A stretch of 64,000 nucleotides of DNA, from positions 1-64,000 of the forward strand of contig CAIYSR010000141.1 of NCBI GenBank assembly GCA_903928895.1. The letters are read 5' to 3'. The notes below the pieces were generated by a model that was not told the DNA's origin, ran no database searches, and was given only the letters and a program-made list of their open reading frames with translations. Made by a program: the position numbers and the translations under genes. Origin of the DNA: an uncultured Rhodospirillales bacterium (GTDB lineage: Bacteria > Pseudomonadota > Alphaproteobacteria > Acetobacterales > Acetobacteraceae). How positions within the stretch are numbered: the stretch's first letter is position 1; every line of letters begins with the position of its first letter. Of this stretch, positions 38,913 through 50,890 are shown one piece after another.

Positions 38913-39200
38913 GCAAGCAAGGCTCCGCCGGCTCAGGGCCGTGAGACCCTGAGAACCCTCGACTGCTTGCGGCTGGGGGACTGGCATTCAGGCGAGGGCG
39001 CGATCTCGATGGGTTCTCGGGCGAAGCCCATCGGTTCTTGGGGTGGTGTGGGTTGTTGCCTGCGGCGCAAGGAAGGCAAGGACGAGGTTCTCAACTGAAG
39101 GCCGCTGCTACAGCCGCTTAATGGATGGGTTCTCAGGGCCTCACGGCCCGTCATGCCGGAGGCGTGCTGCGCACGACGCCGGTGGAGCCTCGCTTGCCTT
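38913..39200. repeat. R1 dispersed palindromic repeat, complete copy
   Basis: The left end GCAAGCAAGGCTCCGCCGGC matches the R1 copy at 9896. Arm CCTGAGAACCC (38948-38958) pairs exactly with GGGTTCTCAGG (39127-39137). The shared block 'GTTGTTGCCTGCGGCGCAAGG' is present. The right end has an extra insert of about 25 bp (39151-39182) with its own GGCGTG-CTGCGCA-CGACGCC hairpin. It fills most of the 416-bp divergent gap between 38843 and 39260. Confidence 0.85.
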
Positions 39201-39259
39201 CGCCGCTTGCCTGGTTGACGCTACCATCGTGCGTCCAGATTTCTCGGGCAGAGGTGACC

Positions 39260-39709
39260 ATGGCAACCACATTTACGTTGAACGGCGATCCGGTGACGAT
39301 CGAGGGGGCGCCGACGGCGTTGCTGCTTGATGTGTTGCGCAATGGGTTGGGGTTGACGGGCGCGCGGTACGGGTGTGGCGAGGAGCAGTGCGGGGCGTGT
39401 CTGGTGCTGGTGGATGGGGTGGCGGTACATGCGTGCGGGCGAGAGGTGGGGACGTTGGCGGGGCGTGATGTGGTGACGGCGGAGGGGGTACCGGAAGTGA
39501 TCAGGGCGGCGTTCATCGCCGAGCAGGCGGCGCAGTGCGGGTATTGTTCGTCGGGTATGATCGTCGCGGCGGCGGGTTTGCTGGGGCGGGTGGTGCGGCC
39601 GGGGCGGGATGAGGTGGTGGCGGCGCTGGATGGGAATCTGTGCCGGTGCGGGTCGCATCCGCGGATCGTGGCGGCGGTGTTGCGCGCGGCGGAGGGGATG
39701 GCGCCATGA
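39260..39709 (+). CDS. [2Fe-2S]-binding small subunit of a molybdenum hydroxylase
   Basis: The 149-residue protein has the plant-ferredoxin-type cluster motif 'GARYGCGEEQCGACLVLVDG' and the second all-helical cluster domain with 'AQCGYCSSGMIVAAAGLL' and 'LDGNLCRCGSHPRIVAAV', the two-cluster layout of IorA/NicA/CoxS-type subunits. It carries electrons from the Mo site. ATG 39260 has GAGGTGACC upstream. It overlaps the large subunit gene by four bases (ATGA), so the two are coupled. There is no FAD subunit, consistent with the two-subunit isoquinoline oxidoreductase type that passes electrons to a cytochrome. Confidence 0.93.
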   Translation: MATTFTLNGDPVTIEGAPTALLLDVLRNGLGLTGARYGCGEEQCGACLVLVDGVAVHACGREVGTLAGRDVVTAEGVPEVIRAAFIAEQAAQCGYCSSGMIVAAAGLLGRVVRPGRDEVVAALDGNLCRCGSHPRIVAAVLRAAEGMAP

Positions 39710-41802
39710 TCGCGAATACGTTGCCGAAGAGCTTGCAGGACAATCCGCGGCTGGATCAGTGGATCACGATTTTGCCCGGCGGGGGGGTGATGCTGCGGGT
39801 GGGGAAGGTGGAGATCGGGCAGGGGATCACGACGGCGCTGGCGCAGATCGCGGCGGAGGAGCTCGATATCGCGCCGGGGCGGCTGGTGGTGACGGCGGGG
39901 GATACGGCGGCGGCGCCGGATGAGGGGACGACGACGGGGAGCATGTCGGTCGAGATGTCCGGCGGCGCGGTGCGGCTGGTGTGCGCGGAGGTGAGGGGGC
40001 TGTTTCTGGCGGCGGCGGCCGGGCGGCTGGAGCGTTCCGTTAGCGGGCTGAGCGTGCGGGATGGGGCGGTGATGGCGGGCGCCGTGGCGACTGGGCTCAA
40101 TTATTGGAACTTGGCGGGGGCGGTGCCTTTGGCGCGGGAGGCGACGGGGGCGGTTTCGGTGAAGCCGCAATCGGCGCATCGGCTGGTGGGGACGGATATG
40201 CCGCGGCGGGATCTGGCGTTGAAGCTGTCCGGCGGCGGATTTCTGCACGACATGGTGCTGCCCGGGATGGCCCATGCCCGCGTGTTGCACCCGCCGCTGA
40301 TCGGGGCGCGACTGGAGGCGGTGGATGCGGCGGTCATCGAGCGGGCAGGGGCTAGCGTGTTCCAGCATGGCAATTTTGCCGCGGTGCTGGCCGGGAGTGC
40401 GGCGGTGGCGGAGGCTGCCCTCGCCGTGGCGCGGCCGGTGTGGAGCGGAGGGGCGGCGATCGGGCCGGTGATGGAAGAGGCTGGCTGGCTGGTGGGGCGC
40501 GAGGCGATCCATAGCCATTTCGGAGTGGCCGGAGAGGCGTCGCCAGGGGATCGGATTCGGGCGGTCTATACCCGACCCTATATTTCGCACGGGACGTTGG
40601 GGCCGTCGGTGGCGATCGCGGAGTTCGATGGGGCGCGGCTGGTGATCTGGTCGCATAGCCAGGGGCCCTATCCGCTGCGGCGGCATGTTGCCGCGTTGAC
40701 CGGGCTGGCGGAGACGGCGATCACGGTGCGGCATGCCCAGGGGGCGGGATGCTACGGGCATAACGGGGCGGATGACGCGGCGCTGGAGGCGGCCTTGCTC
40801 GCGCTGCACCATCCGGGGCGGCCGATCCGGGTGTTGTGGACGCGGGCGGATGAGTTTGCCCAGGAGCCTGTGGGGACCGCGATGTCGGTGGAGATCGCGG
40901 CGGCGCTGGATGCGGCGGGGCGGCCGGTGGATTGGACGGCGACGATCTGGTCGGCGCCGCATGTGGGGCGGATGTTCGCGGCCAATCTGTTGCCGTTCCA
41001 GGCGTTGCCGGAGCCGCCGGCCGCGGTGGCGATGGTGGACCCGGCGCCCGAAGGCGGGGGCGGGGCGAGCCGGAATTCGGTGCCGATCTATGATGTCGGG
41101 CCGTGCCGGGTGGATGTGCACCTGGTGCAGCGCCCGCCGGTGCGGACCTCGGCGTTGCGCGGGCTGGGGGCGTTGCCGAATGTCTTCGCGATCGAGAGTT
41201 TTCTGGACGAACTGGCGGAGCGGGCGGGGGTCGATCCGGTGGAGTACCGGCTGTCGATCCTGTCGGATGCGCGGGCGCGCCGCGTGCTGGTGGCGGCGGC
41301 GGAGATGGCGCGGTGGGCGCGGCGGGGGCCGGCCGGGACGGGGGCGGGGCTCGGGATCGGGCTTGGGCGCTACAAGAACAAGAGCGCGTTCGCGGCCGTG
41401 GCGGTGGCGCTTGAGGTCGATACCGAGGTCCGGTTGCGGCGGATCTGGTGCAGCGTCGATGCGGGGCTCGCGATCAATCCGGACGGTATCCGCAACCAGG
41501 TCGAGGGCGGGATCATCCAGGCGGCGTCGATGACGTTGAAGGAGCAGGTGCGGCTGGGCTCGGAAGGGATCGCTTCGCGGAGCTGGGCCGAGTACCCGAT
41601 CCTGCGATTTTCGGAGATCCCGCCGATCGAGACCGTGCTGCTCGATGCTGGGGATGAGCCGCCGCTGGGGGTGGGGGAGTGCACCATGGGGCCGACGGCG
41701 GCGGCGATCGGCAATGCGGTGGCGCATGCGTTGGGTGCGCGCATCCGCGACATGCCGTTCACCCGCGAACGCATCGCCGCCGCTTTGCTGGCGGGGGGCT
41801 GA
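39706..41802 (+). CDS. Molybdenum hydroxylase large subunit, isoquinoline 1-oxidoreductase/nicotinate dehydrogenase type
   Basis: The 698-residue Mo-cofactor-binding subunit begins with the rearranged order typical of IorB: 'DQWITILPGGGVMLRVGKVEIGQGITTALAQIAAEELD', then an a/b-hammerhead block ('RRDLALKLSGGGFLHDMVLPGMAHARVLHPP'). Later come 'AGCYGHNGADDAALEAALLA' and the glutamate block 'GVGECTMGPTAAAIGNAVAHAL'. It would hydroxylate an N-heterocyclic or aldehyde substrate. It is longer than CO dehydrogenase fragments but somewhat short for IorB (usually over 700 residues). It is translationally coupled to the [2Fe-2S] subunit. The natural substrate is unknown. Confidence 0.92.
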   Translation: MIANTLPKSLQDNPRLDQWITILPGGGVMLRVGKVEIGQGITTALAQIAAEELDIAPGRLVVTAGDTAAAPDEGTTTGSMSVEMSGGAVRLVCAEVRGLFLAAAAGRLERSVSGLSVRDGAVMAGAVATGLNYWNLAGAVPLAREATGAVSVKPQSAHRLVGTDMPRRDLALKLSGGGFLHDMVLPGMAHARVLHPPLIGARLEAVDAAVIERAGASVFQHGNFAAVLAGSAAVAEAALAVARPVWSGGAAIGPVMEEAGWLVGREAIHSHFGVAGEASPGDRIRAVYTRPYISHGTLGPSVAIAEFDGARLVIWSHSQGPYPLRRHVAALTGLAETAITVRHAQGAGCYGHNGADDAALEAALLALHHPGRPIRVLWTRADEFAQEPVGTAMSVEIAAALDAAGRPVDWTATIWSAPHVGRMFAANLLPFQALPEPPAAVAMVDPAPEGGGGASRNSVPIYDVGPCRVDVHLVQRPPVRTSALRGLGALPNVFAIESFLDELAERAGVDPVEYRLSILSDARARRVLVAAAEMARWARRGPAGTGAGLGIGLGRYKNKSAFAAVAVALEVDTEVRLRRIWCSVDAGLAINPDGIRNQVEGGIIQAASMTLKEQVRLGSEGIASRSWAEYPILRFSEIPPIETVLLDAGDEPPLGVGECTMGPTAAAIGNAVAHALGARIRDMPFTRERIAAALLAGG

Positions 41803-41871
41803 CCCCCTTTCGCCGTAGCGCTCGCCGCTCTACTCCTTGGTCCGTTGACCATTCTAGGGAGGGCGCGCGCC

Positions 41872-43365
<1,494 letters not shown>

Positions 43366-43369
43366 GCGC

Positions 43370-43512
43370 AGGCAAGCAAAGCCAGGGCTCTGCCCTGGAC
43401 CCGCTGGGGGCTCAGGACCCCCAGACCCGCATCCGTTCAAGAACATTCCTTAAAATCGATAAGGTCCAGGGACTTGGCCCCTGGCGGGTCTGGGCAGCGC
43501 CCAGCCTTGCCT
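43370..43512. repeat. R3 palindromic intergenic element
   Basis: The left end AGGCAAGCAAAGCCAGGGCT (from 43370) approximates the reverse complement of the right end GGGCAGCGCCCAGCCTTGCCT. Internally, TGGGGG/CCCCCA and GGTCCAGGGAC/GGCCCCTGG form further hairpins. It fills the gap between the convergent mmsA and exporter genes, with little else there. The termini resemble those of R1 (GGCAAG...). Only one copy is in the window. Confidence 0.6.
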
Positions 43513-43531
43513 TCCCTCGCCCGCCCCCCGA

Positions 43532-45334
43532 TCAGCCGGGATTGGTGACCGCTTCGTCGGAGGTCATCATTTGGCGCATGAGGAGGTCTCGGTAGGGGCC
43601 GGGGCGGTTGGCGAGGATGTCCGGGGTGCCGTCGTCGATGACGCGGCCGCGGTCCATGACGACGATGCGGTCGAAGTTGCGCAGGGTGGAGAGGCGGTGG
43701 GCAATCGCGATGACGGTGCGGCCTTGCATCAGCACGTCGAGCGCCTGCTGGATGGCTTGCTCGGATTCGCTGTCGAGCGCGGAGGTGGCTTCGTCGAGGA
43801 GGAGGATGGGGGCATCCTTGAGCAAAGCGCGGGCGATGGCGAGGCGCTGGCGCTGGCCGCCGGAGAGCTTGACGCCGCGGTCGCCGACCATGGTGTCGAA
43901 GCCTTCGGGGAGGGCCTCGATGAAGGCGCGGCAGCGGGCGATGGAGGCGGCTTCGAGCACGTCAGCCTGGGAGGCGTCGGGGCGGGCGTAGCGCAGGTTT
44001 TCGAGGATGGTGCGGTGGAACAGCGAGATGTCCTGGGGGACGATCGCCATGACTTCGCGCAGGCTTTCCTGGGTGATGTCGCGGATGTCGGCGCCGTCGA
44101 TGCGGACGTGGCCGGACTGGACGTCGTAGAAGCGCTGGAGCAGGGCGATGACGGTGGATTTGCCGGCGCCGGAGGCGCCCACGAGGCCGACGCGCTGGCC
44201 GGGTTCGATGGTCAGGGAGAAGTCGGCCAGCACCGGGGCGCGGTTTGGGTAGCCGAAGGTGACGTTTTCGAAGGTGACGCGGCCGGGGCCGCGGGGGAGG
44301 GCGGGGGCGTCGGTGGCGTCGGGGAGTTCGTGCGGGGTGAGCAGCGAGGTGATGGCTTCCTCGAGGCGGGCGACCTGCTGGGTGAGGTCGACGAGGGAGA
44401 CGGCGAGGTCGCGGGTGCCGTGCAGGATGGTGAAGCCCGACGAGGTGATGAGCACCATGTCGCCGGCGGTGGCCTGCCCGTGCTGCCACATGATGACGGC
44501 CCAGGCGAGGAGGCCGGTGGTGATGAGCGCGGTCATCACGGCATGGAGGAGGCGGAGTTTTTCGAGGTAGTAGAGGCTGCCGCGGCGGGCGGTCATTTCG
44601 CCTTCGAGCCTGGCGCCGATGCGGCCGCGCTCGCGCCAGGTGGCGCCGAAGGCACGCACGACATGCATGTTGGAGATGATGTCGACCATCTCGCCGTCGA
44701 CGCCGGCGGCGTGGGTGGCGAAGTTGCGGTGGATCGGCGTGCCGCGTTCGGCGAGCCAGAAGACGATGGCGGACATCCCCGCGCTGACGGCGCCGAGGGA
44801 GGCGGCCATCAGCGGGTTGACGGTGGCGACCAGGATGATGGCGACGATGACGGCGAGGCAGGGCGGGATGACGTTCCAGGTGCCGGTGCTTTCGGTCTGG
44901 AAGATGGCGTTGGAGGTGGCGGTGATGCGGCTGGCCATGGTGCCGGGGAGGCGTTCGGAGAAGTAGGAGGGCGAGTGGCCGGCGAGGTGGAGGAAGAGGT
45001 CCGTGCGGACGTCGCCGGTGACGCGGACGAAGACGCGGGCGACGGTGAAGCCGGCGATTCGCCAGAGGAAGTTGTCGGCGGCGATGAGCATGCAGACGAT
45101 CCCGAAGGCTCCCCATGAGGCGGCGACGACGCCGGGGGCTGTCGCGCCGCGGGAGACGACGTCGATCAGCAGTTTCATGCCGTACTGGGTGAGCGACGAG
45201 CAGATCACCGCGAGCATGACGGAGCTGAGGATGATGGTGTGGCCGAGTTTGTGGCGGCCGACGTAGTGGAACAGGAAGGCCAGGGGGCGGGCCTGGAAGC
45301 GGGTCATCGGGGCGTTTGGAGGGGCGGTGCTCAT
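43532..45334 (-). CDS. MsbA-like ABC exporter (permease fused to ATPase)
   Basis: The 600-residue protein has an N-terminal six-helix domain ('HTIILSSVMLAVICSSLTQYGMKLLI', 'AVIVAIILVATVNPLMAASLGAVSAGM' and others) and a C-terminal ATPase with Walker A GASGAGKST, signature LSGGQRQRLAIARALL, Walker B ILLLDEATSALDSES, and the switch histidine in 'IAIAHRLSTLRN'. It exports a lipid, polysaccharide or drug as a homodimer. It is divergent from a glycosyltransferase gene, so an envelope-linked role is plausible but unproven. ATG 45334 is the chosen start. Confidence 0.92.
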   Translation of the reverse strand: MSTAPPNAPMTRFQARPLAFLFHYVGRHKLGHTIILSSVMLAVICSSLTQYGMKLLIDVVSRGATAPGVVAASWGAFGIVCMLIAADNFLWRIAGFTVARVFVRVTGDVRTDLFLHLAGHSPSYFSERLPGTMASRITATSNAIFQTESTGTWNVIPPCLAVIVAIILVATVNPLMAASLGAVSAGMSAIVFWLAERGTPIHRNFATHAAGVDGEMVDIISNMHVVRAFGATWRERGRIGARLEGEMTARRGSLYYLEKLRLLHAVMTALITTGLLAWAVIMWQHGQATAGDMVLITSSGFTILHGTRDLAVSLVDLTQQVARLEEAITSLLTPHELPDATDAPALPRGPGRVTFENVTFGYPNRAPVLADFSLTIEPGQRVGLVGASGAGKSTVIALLQRFYDVQSGHVRIDGADIRDITQESLREVMAIVPQDISLFHRTILENLRYARPDASQADVLEAASIARCRAFIEALPEGFDTMVGDRGVKLSGGQRQRLAIARALLKDAPILLLDEATSALDSESEQAIQQALDVLMQGRTVIAIAHRLSTLRNFDRIVVMDRGRVIDDGTPDILANRPGPYRDLLMRQMMTSDEAVTNPG

Positions 45335-45465
45335 AAGGTCCTGCTAGCCTGAAGTTGCGGCTCAAATCGGGCACGGCGGATGCCGATCCGCAGCATAGCA
45401 CGGCGGGGGCGTTGACGGGCGGGGGTGGAACGGGGCAAGCCGGGTGCGAATCCAAGAGGCCCGCC

Positions 45466-46497
45466 ATGCGCATTGCCCAGATCGCCCCGCTGTTCGAAGC
45501 CGTGCCGCCGCGCCGCTATGGCGGTACCGAGCGAGTGGTCCACTGGCTGACGGAGGAGCTGGTGGGGATGGGGCATGACGTCACCCTGTTCGCCACCGGG
45601 GACAGCCGGACCTCGGCCAGATTGCAGCCGATGCGGGCGGTCGGGGAGCGGTTCGCGCGGAATTTCGAATACAACAATGCGCCATATGCGCGGATGATCG
45701 AACTGGTGCGGCGCCAGACGGACGCATTTGACGTGCTGCATTTCCACATCGATTTTCATCCGTTCTCGGTGTTCTCGCGCCAGGCGACCCCGTTCGTGAC
45801 GACCCTGCACGGGCGGCTGGACCAGGGGTGGATTCCGCAGATCTACGACTTGTTTCCCGAGGTGCCGCTGGTCTCGATTTCCGACCGGCAGCGCCAGCCG
45901 ATGCCACATCTGAACTTCGCGGCGACGATCCTGCACGGCATGCCGCGCGATCTGCTGCGGCCGATTGCGGGGGGGCAGGACTACTTTGCGTTCTTGGGGC
46001 GAATTTCTCCGGAGAAGGGGATCGAGGCGGCGATCCGGATCGCCTCGGCCTGCGGGGTGAAGCTGGTGGTGGCGGCCAAGGTAGGGGAGGAGGACGCGCC
46101 GTACTATGCCGAGGTGGTGGCGCCGTTGCTTGAGGGCGATGCCGTAGAGTTCATCGGCGAGATCGACGACAGCCTCAAGCCGGCGTTCCTGTCAGGCGCC
46201 AAGGCACTGCTGTTTCCGATTGACTGGCCGGAGCCGTTCGGGCTGGTGATGATCGAGGCGATGGCGTGCGGCTGTCCGGTGATTGCATTCGGCAAAGGGT
46301 CGGTGCCCGAGGTGATCGAGGAGGGGCGTACCGGGTACATTGTCGAGACCGTGGACGAAGCAGTGGCGGCTTGTGCGCGGCTCGGCGAAATTGACCGATC
46401 CGCCGTGCGCGCCAGGTTCGAGGAACGCTGGACGGCACGGCGGATGGCCGAGGACTACGTCAAGCTCTACGAGCGGCTCATTGCAGCCCGCAGGTAG
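45466..46497 (+). CDS. GT4-type glycosyltransferase
   Basis: The 343-residue GT-B enzyme has the N-terminal 'MRIAQIAPLFEAVPPRRYGGTERVVHWLTEELVGMGHDVTLFATGDS' and the C-terminal nucleotide-sugar domain 'YFAFLGRISPEKGIEAAIRIA', with the E-x7-E block 'PEPFGLVMIEAMACGCPVIAFGKGSVPEVI'. It probably adds a sugar to lipid or polysaccharide in the cytoplasm. ATG 45466 is used; sequence further upstream overlaps the promoter region shared with the exporter. Acceptor and donor are not known. Confidence 0.9.
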   Translation: MRIAQIAPLFEAVPPRRYGGTERVVHWLTEELVGMGHDVTLFATGDSRTSARLQPMRAVGERFARNFEYNNAPYARMIELVRRQTDAFDVLHFHIDFHPFSVFSRQATPFVTTLHGRLDQGWIPQIYDLFPEVPLVSISDRQRQPMPHLNFAATILHGMPRDLLRPIAGGQDYFAFLGRISPEKGIEAAIRIASACGVKLVVAAKVGEEDAPYYAEVVAPLLEGDAVEFIGEIDDSLKPAFLSGAKALLFPIDWPEPFGLVMIEAMACGCPVIAFGKGSVPEVIEEGRTGYIVETVDEAVAACARLGEIDRSAVRARFEERWTARRMAEDYVKLYERLIAARR

Positions 46498-46503
46498 GAT
46501 TTA

Positions 46504-47211
46504 TCAGTCGTCGGTGTGGGGCGCGCCCATCGGGCCGGGCCGGTGGCCCATCATGCCGTCATGGCCCTTCATGCCGTCATGGCCGCCCATGTGGGGCATC
46601 GCGACATCGGCGAGCTTTGCGGCATCGGCGCCGATCTGGCGGGCGATGACGACCTTGCCGAGGGGCGAACTGGTGCCCATGCCACGGACGAAGAGCTTTT
46701 GGCCGACCGCGAGCTGGGCGGCGAATTTTTTCGCCTCCGACGGCGGCAGGCGGATGATGGTACCGTTGTCGAGCAGCACGCCGTCGATCCCGCCTCGGGG
46801 CTCATGCAGCGCGGCCTTCACCACGCCGCTGGCTTCCATCTGGTTTTCCGGGCCACGTGCCGGGCGTCCCATGCGGCCGGTGATGGTGGCGCCGGTGGCG
46901 TCGTTGGTGATGGAGGCCGCGGCAACCATCGGCGAGGCCTTGGCTTTCAGGCCATGGATGGTGACGGCGTCGCCGGGGCGGACGGAGAAAGCGAGTTCGG
47001 TCGAGAGCATGGGATTCACGTGGACCTCGGTGCCGTCGTCGAGCAGCAGCCCGTCGATGGTGCCGTGCGGGTTGAGCAGGTACTGACTGACCTTGCCTTT
47101 GGTGGCGGGGAGCTGGGCGGGGTCGTAGGTCGGGCTGCTCTGCGCCAGGGCGGCGCCGGCAAGTCCGAACAGGACGGTGGCGGCGAGGAAGCTGTGTTTG
47201 AGGCGGGGCAT
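46504..47211 (-). CDS. Exported protein with two internal repeats and a His/Met-rich tail
   Basis: I do not recognise the family with certainty. The 235-residue protein has a signal peptide ('RLKHSFLAATVLFGLAGAALA'). Two repeats of about 55 residues follow: 'GKVSQYLLNPHGTIDGLLLDDGTEVHVNP' and 'GVVKAALHEPRGGIDGVLLDNGTIIRLPP', both with the pattern G-x-x-x-x-x-L-x-x-P-x-G-x-I-D-G-x-L-L-D-x-G-T. The pattern suggests small OB-like barrels. The last 30 residues are His-, Met- and Gly-rich ('MPHMGGHDGMKGHDGMMGH'), as in copper- or nickel-binding tails. It lies near a sigma-54-type two-component system that might control it. Confidence 0.72.
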   Translation of the reverse strand: MPRLKHSFLAATVLFGLAGAALAQSSPTYDPAQLPATKGKVSQYLLNPHGTIDGLLLDDGTEVHVNPMLSTELAFSVRPGDAVTIHGLKAKASPMVAAASITNDATGATITGRMGRPARGPENQMEASGVVKAALHEPRGGIDGVLLDNGTIIRLPPSEAKKFAAQLAVGQKLFVRGMGTSSPLGKVVIARQIGADAAKLADVAMPHMGGHDGMKGHDGMMGHRPGPMGAPHTDD

Positions 47212-47325
47212 ATTGGGTCTCCATTCGGGAGCGAACCTGGGGTGGTGCGCTGAACCGACTAACGCAAGGGCCATGCCAGAGAGTAACTTATTGAAATTAC
47301 GTCATTTGATGTGCCAAGAGCCGCC

Positions 47326-48659
<1,334 letters not shown>

Positions 48660-48675
<16 letters not shown>

Positions 48676-50084
48676 GGCAGCTCGATGCGGAAGGTCGCGC
48701 CGTGGGGGGCGGCGGCCAAGGTGAGGTGGCCGCCGAGGGTCTCGACCATCTCGCGGGCGATGGCGAGGCCAAGGCCGGTGCCATCGGGGCGGCCGGTGAC
48801 GAAGGGGTCGAACAAGGTGTCGCGCAGGGCGTGGGGGACGCCCGCTCCGGTATCGGCAACGGTCAGGGTGATGCCGTTGGGCGCGGCGGCGGCCGTGAGA
48901 GAGATGCGGCCGCCGGGGGGGGTGTGACGCAGGGCGTTGTGCAGCAGTTCGTCGAGGGCGCGGCGCAGCAGCCGGGCATCGAATGTGGCGGTGAGGGCCG
49001 GCGTCGTTACATCGATCGGCGTGCTCGCGGTCTGGATGTCGGCAGCGGCGGCGGAGAGAAACGCGGCGAGGTCCACCGGCGCCGGCTCGGGGACGCGCCT
49101 CTGCGTCATCGTCAGGAGCTCGCCGGTCAGGCGTTCGAGGCGGGCAATCTGGGCGAGGATGGCCTCCAGGGCCGTACGCCGACGGGCGTCATCGCCAGCC
49201 AGGGCGTTCTCGGCGCGCAGGCGCATCGCGGCGACCGGATTGCGCACCTCGTGGGCGACGCCGGCGGCGACACGCCCGAGGGCGGCCAGGCGTTCTGACT
49301 CGGCGACGCGCTGGGCCAGGGCGGCGGCCTCGATCCGGGCGGCGGCGAGGCGGGTGCCGGCGGCGTTCAGGGCGGTCACGAGGCGGTCGAGGTCCCGCTC
49401 GCCGGTGGCGGCCAGGTGCGGCAGGCGGTCAGTGCTGGCGCCGGCGAGGGCGCGCTCCAGGATACTCATGCGTCGGGTCCAGGCGATGATCGCCCAGCCC
49501 AGCAGCGCCGTCATCGCCAGCACCAGCAGGAACAACCCGGCGACACCAAGGATCAATGCCGGCTGGCCAGGGGCTTCCGGCACCCGGGCGATGGCGAAGG
49601 CGGCGAGACCCGGGACCGGGCCGGGGGCGGCGCAAGCCTGGATGACCACGGAGGTGCGTCCGGAGAGCAGGCGGGCGCCGGCGCGGCCCTCCTCGGCGGC
49701 GGCGGCGAGGGCGGCCACGCTGGTCAGGATGTCCGGCTCGACCGGGTGCGAGGCGACGAGCGGAGTTGTCATCCCGGGTTGCCAGAGGCCGCCCTCAAGC
49801 TGCGGCCGGCCGGCCAGGGCGAAGCTGAGGAGGGGGGCGAGTTCGCGCTTGAGTTCGGCCTCGGCGGCGCTGCCCGGAGGCGGGACCGGGCCCGCCCAGC
49901 CGGTGGCGAAGAAGCTCCAGCCGTCGGCGATGGCCTCGCAGGCGGCGGACGTCGCTTCAGTGGCGCGTTCGCTCTGGGCGCTGGAGGATTGTTCGTAGAG
50001 CCCGAGCAGCATGCTGCCGACGAGTGCCGCCATCAGCAGCGACAGCATCCAGGCGGCAGCAAGCCGGGCGCGGAGGGATCTCAT
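48660..50084 (-). CDS. Membrane sensor histidine kinase, NtrB-like partner
   Basis: The 474-residue kinase has a first transmembrane helix near residues 8-28, a periplasmic part rich in Pro/Ala with 'EAIADGWSFFATGWAG', and a second helix near 185-205 ('LILGVAGLFLLVLAMTALLGW'). A linker leads to the dimerisation domain with the phosphorylated His in 'AAGVAHEVRNPVAAM'. The ATP-binding domain has 'LLHNALRHTPPGG', 'VADTGAGVP' and 'GTGLGLAIAREMVE'. ATG 50084 is used. It is transcribed ahead of the regulator. The signal is unknown. Confidence 0.93.
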
Positions 50085-50211
50085 CGGGACAGGATAGACC
50101 GCATTGACACCCCACCGTAACCGCCTGCCTTGCTGCTGCCTGGTTCGTGCGGGATGACACGCACGAGCCGACTGGTTAAGTGACGGCCGGGTTTGTGGCG
50201 CGGGGCGTAGA

Positions 50212-50823
50212 ATGTGGCGTTTTCTGTGGTCCAAGGCTTCTTGTTCGCGCCTTGCGCCCTCCTGGCGTGTGCCGGTATGGCTGGTGCTTGGGCTCCTAGC
50301 GGGCTGCGGACCCGACTATTCCGCCAATACATACAACACGGCGGCGGTGCAGCAGGCCAACAAGGTCGAGCGTGGCGTGATCGTCGGGCTGCGCGACGTG
50401 GTGATCAGCTCCAAGGGGGCTGCCGGCACGGTGACGGGGGCCGCGGTCGGCGGGGTCGCTGGTTCACAGGCGCCGGGCGGCGGCGTGGGTTCGGCCCTGG
50501 GCGCGATTGGCGGGAGTCTGATCGGTGGGATCGTCGGCAGCTCGGTCGAGCAGGCAACAGCGGACCAGCCGGCGGTTGAATACGTGGTCGAAAAACCGAA
50601 CCATGAACTGGTATCGGTGACCCAGAAGGACGAGGTCAAGCTGCCGATCGGCCAGCGTGTGCTGGTGATCGCGGGCCCGCAGGCGCGGATCGTGCCGGAC
50701 TATACGATTGATCTCGCACCATCGAAGCTACCCGTGGCGCCGGCGCCGCAGGTGCCCGGGGCCGGGTCTGTGACGCCCTCCGCGCTGCCGCTGTTGCCGG
50801 ACGCCAACTCGACCTCGCTCTGA
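50212..50823 (+). CDS. Glycine-zipper outer-membrane lipoprotein (SlyB-like)
   Basis: The 203-residue lipoprotein has a hydrophobic signal ending in a lipobox LLAGC with the lipidated Cys32. A glycine-zipper segment follows ('GAAGTVTGAAVGGVAGSQAPGGGVGSALGAIGGSLIGGIVGSSV', about residues 68-115), which is two membrane-associating helices with G-x3-G spacing. Then comes a small conserved C-terminal domain ('VVEKPNHELVSVTQKDEVKLPIGQRVLVIAG') typical of SlyB/Pcp. It may stabilise the outer membrane. It is divergent from the kinase gene. Confidence 0.85.
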   Translation: MWRFLWSKASCSRLAPSWRVPVWLVLGLLAGCGPDYSANTYNTAAVQQANKVERGVIVGLRDVVISSKGAAGTVTGAAVGGVAGSQAPGGGVGSALGAIGGSLIGGIVGSSVEQATADQPAVEYVVEKPNHELVSVTQKDEVKLPIGQRVLVIAGPQARIVPDYTIDLAPSKLPVAPAPQVPGAGSVTPSALPLLPDANSTSL

Positions 50824-50890
50824 GCTGCGACTTGCGCGGACCGGAGGGATTTGCCCAACTGGGCGCGATCCAGGATGGGAGCAGCCGGCC

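Noticed and set aside
38844-38987. Longer start for the LLM-class monooxygenase
   Set aside because: The extension is translated R1 repeat (38913 onward). The conserved N terminus begins just after ATG 38843.
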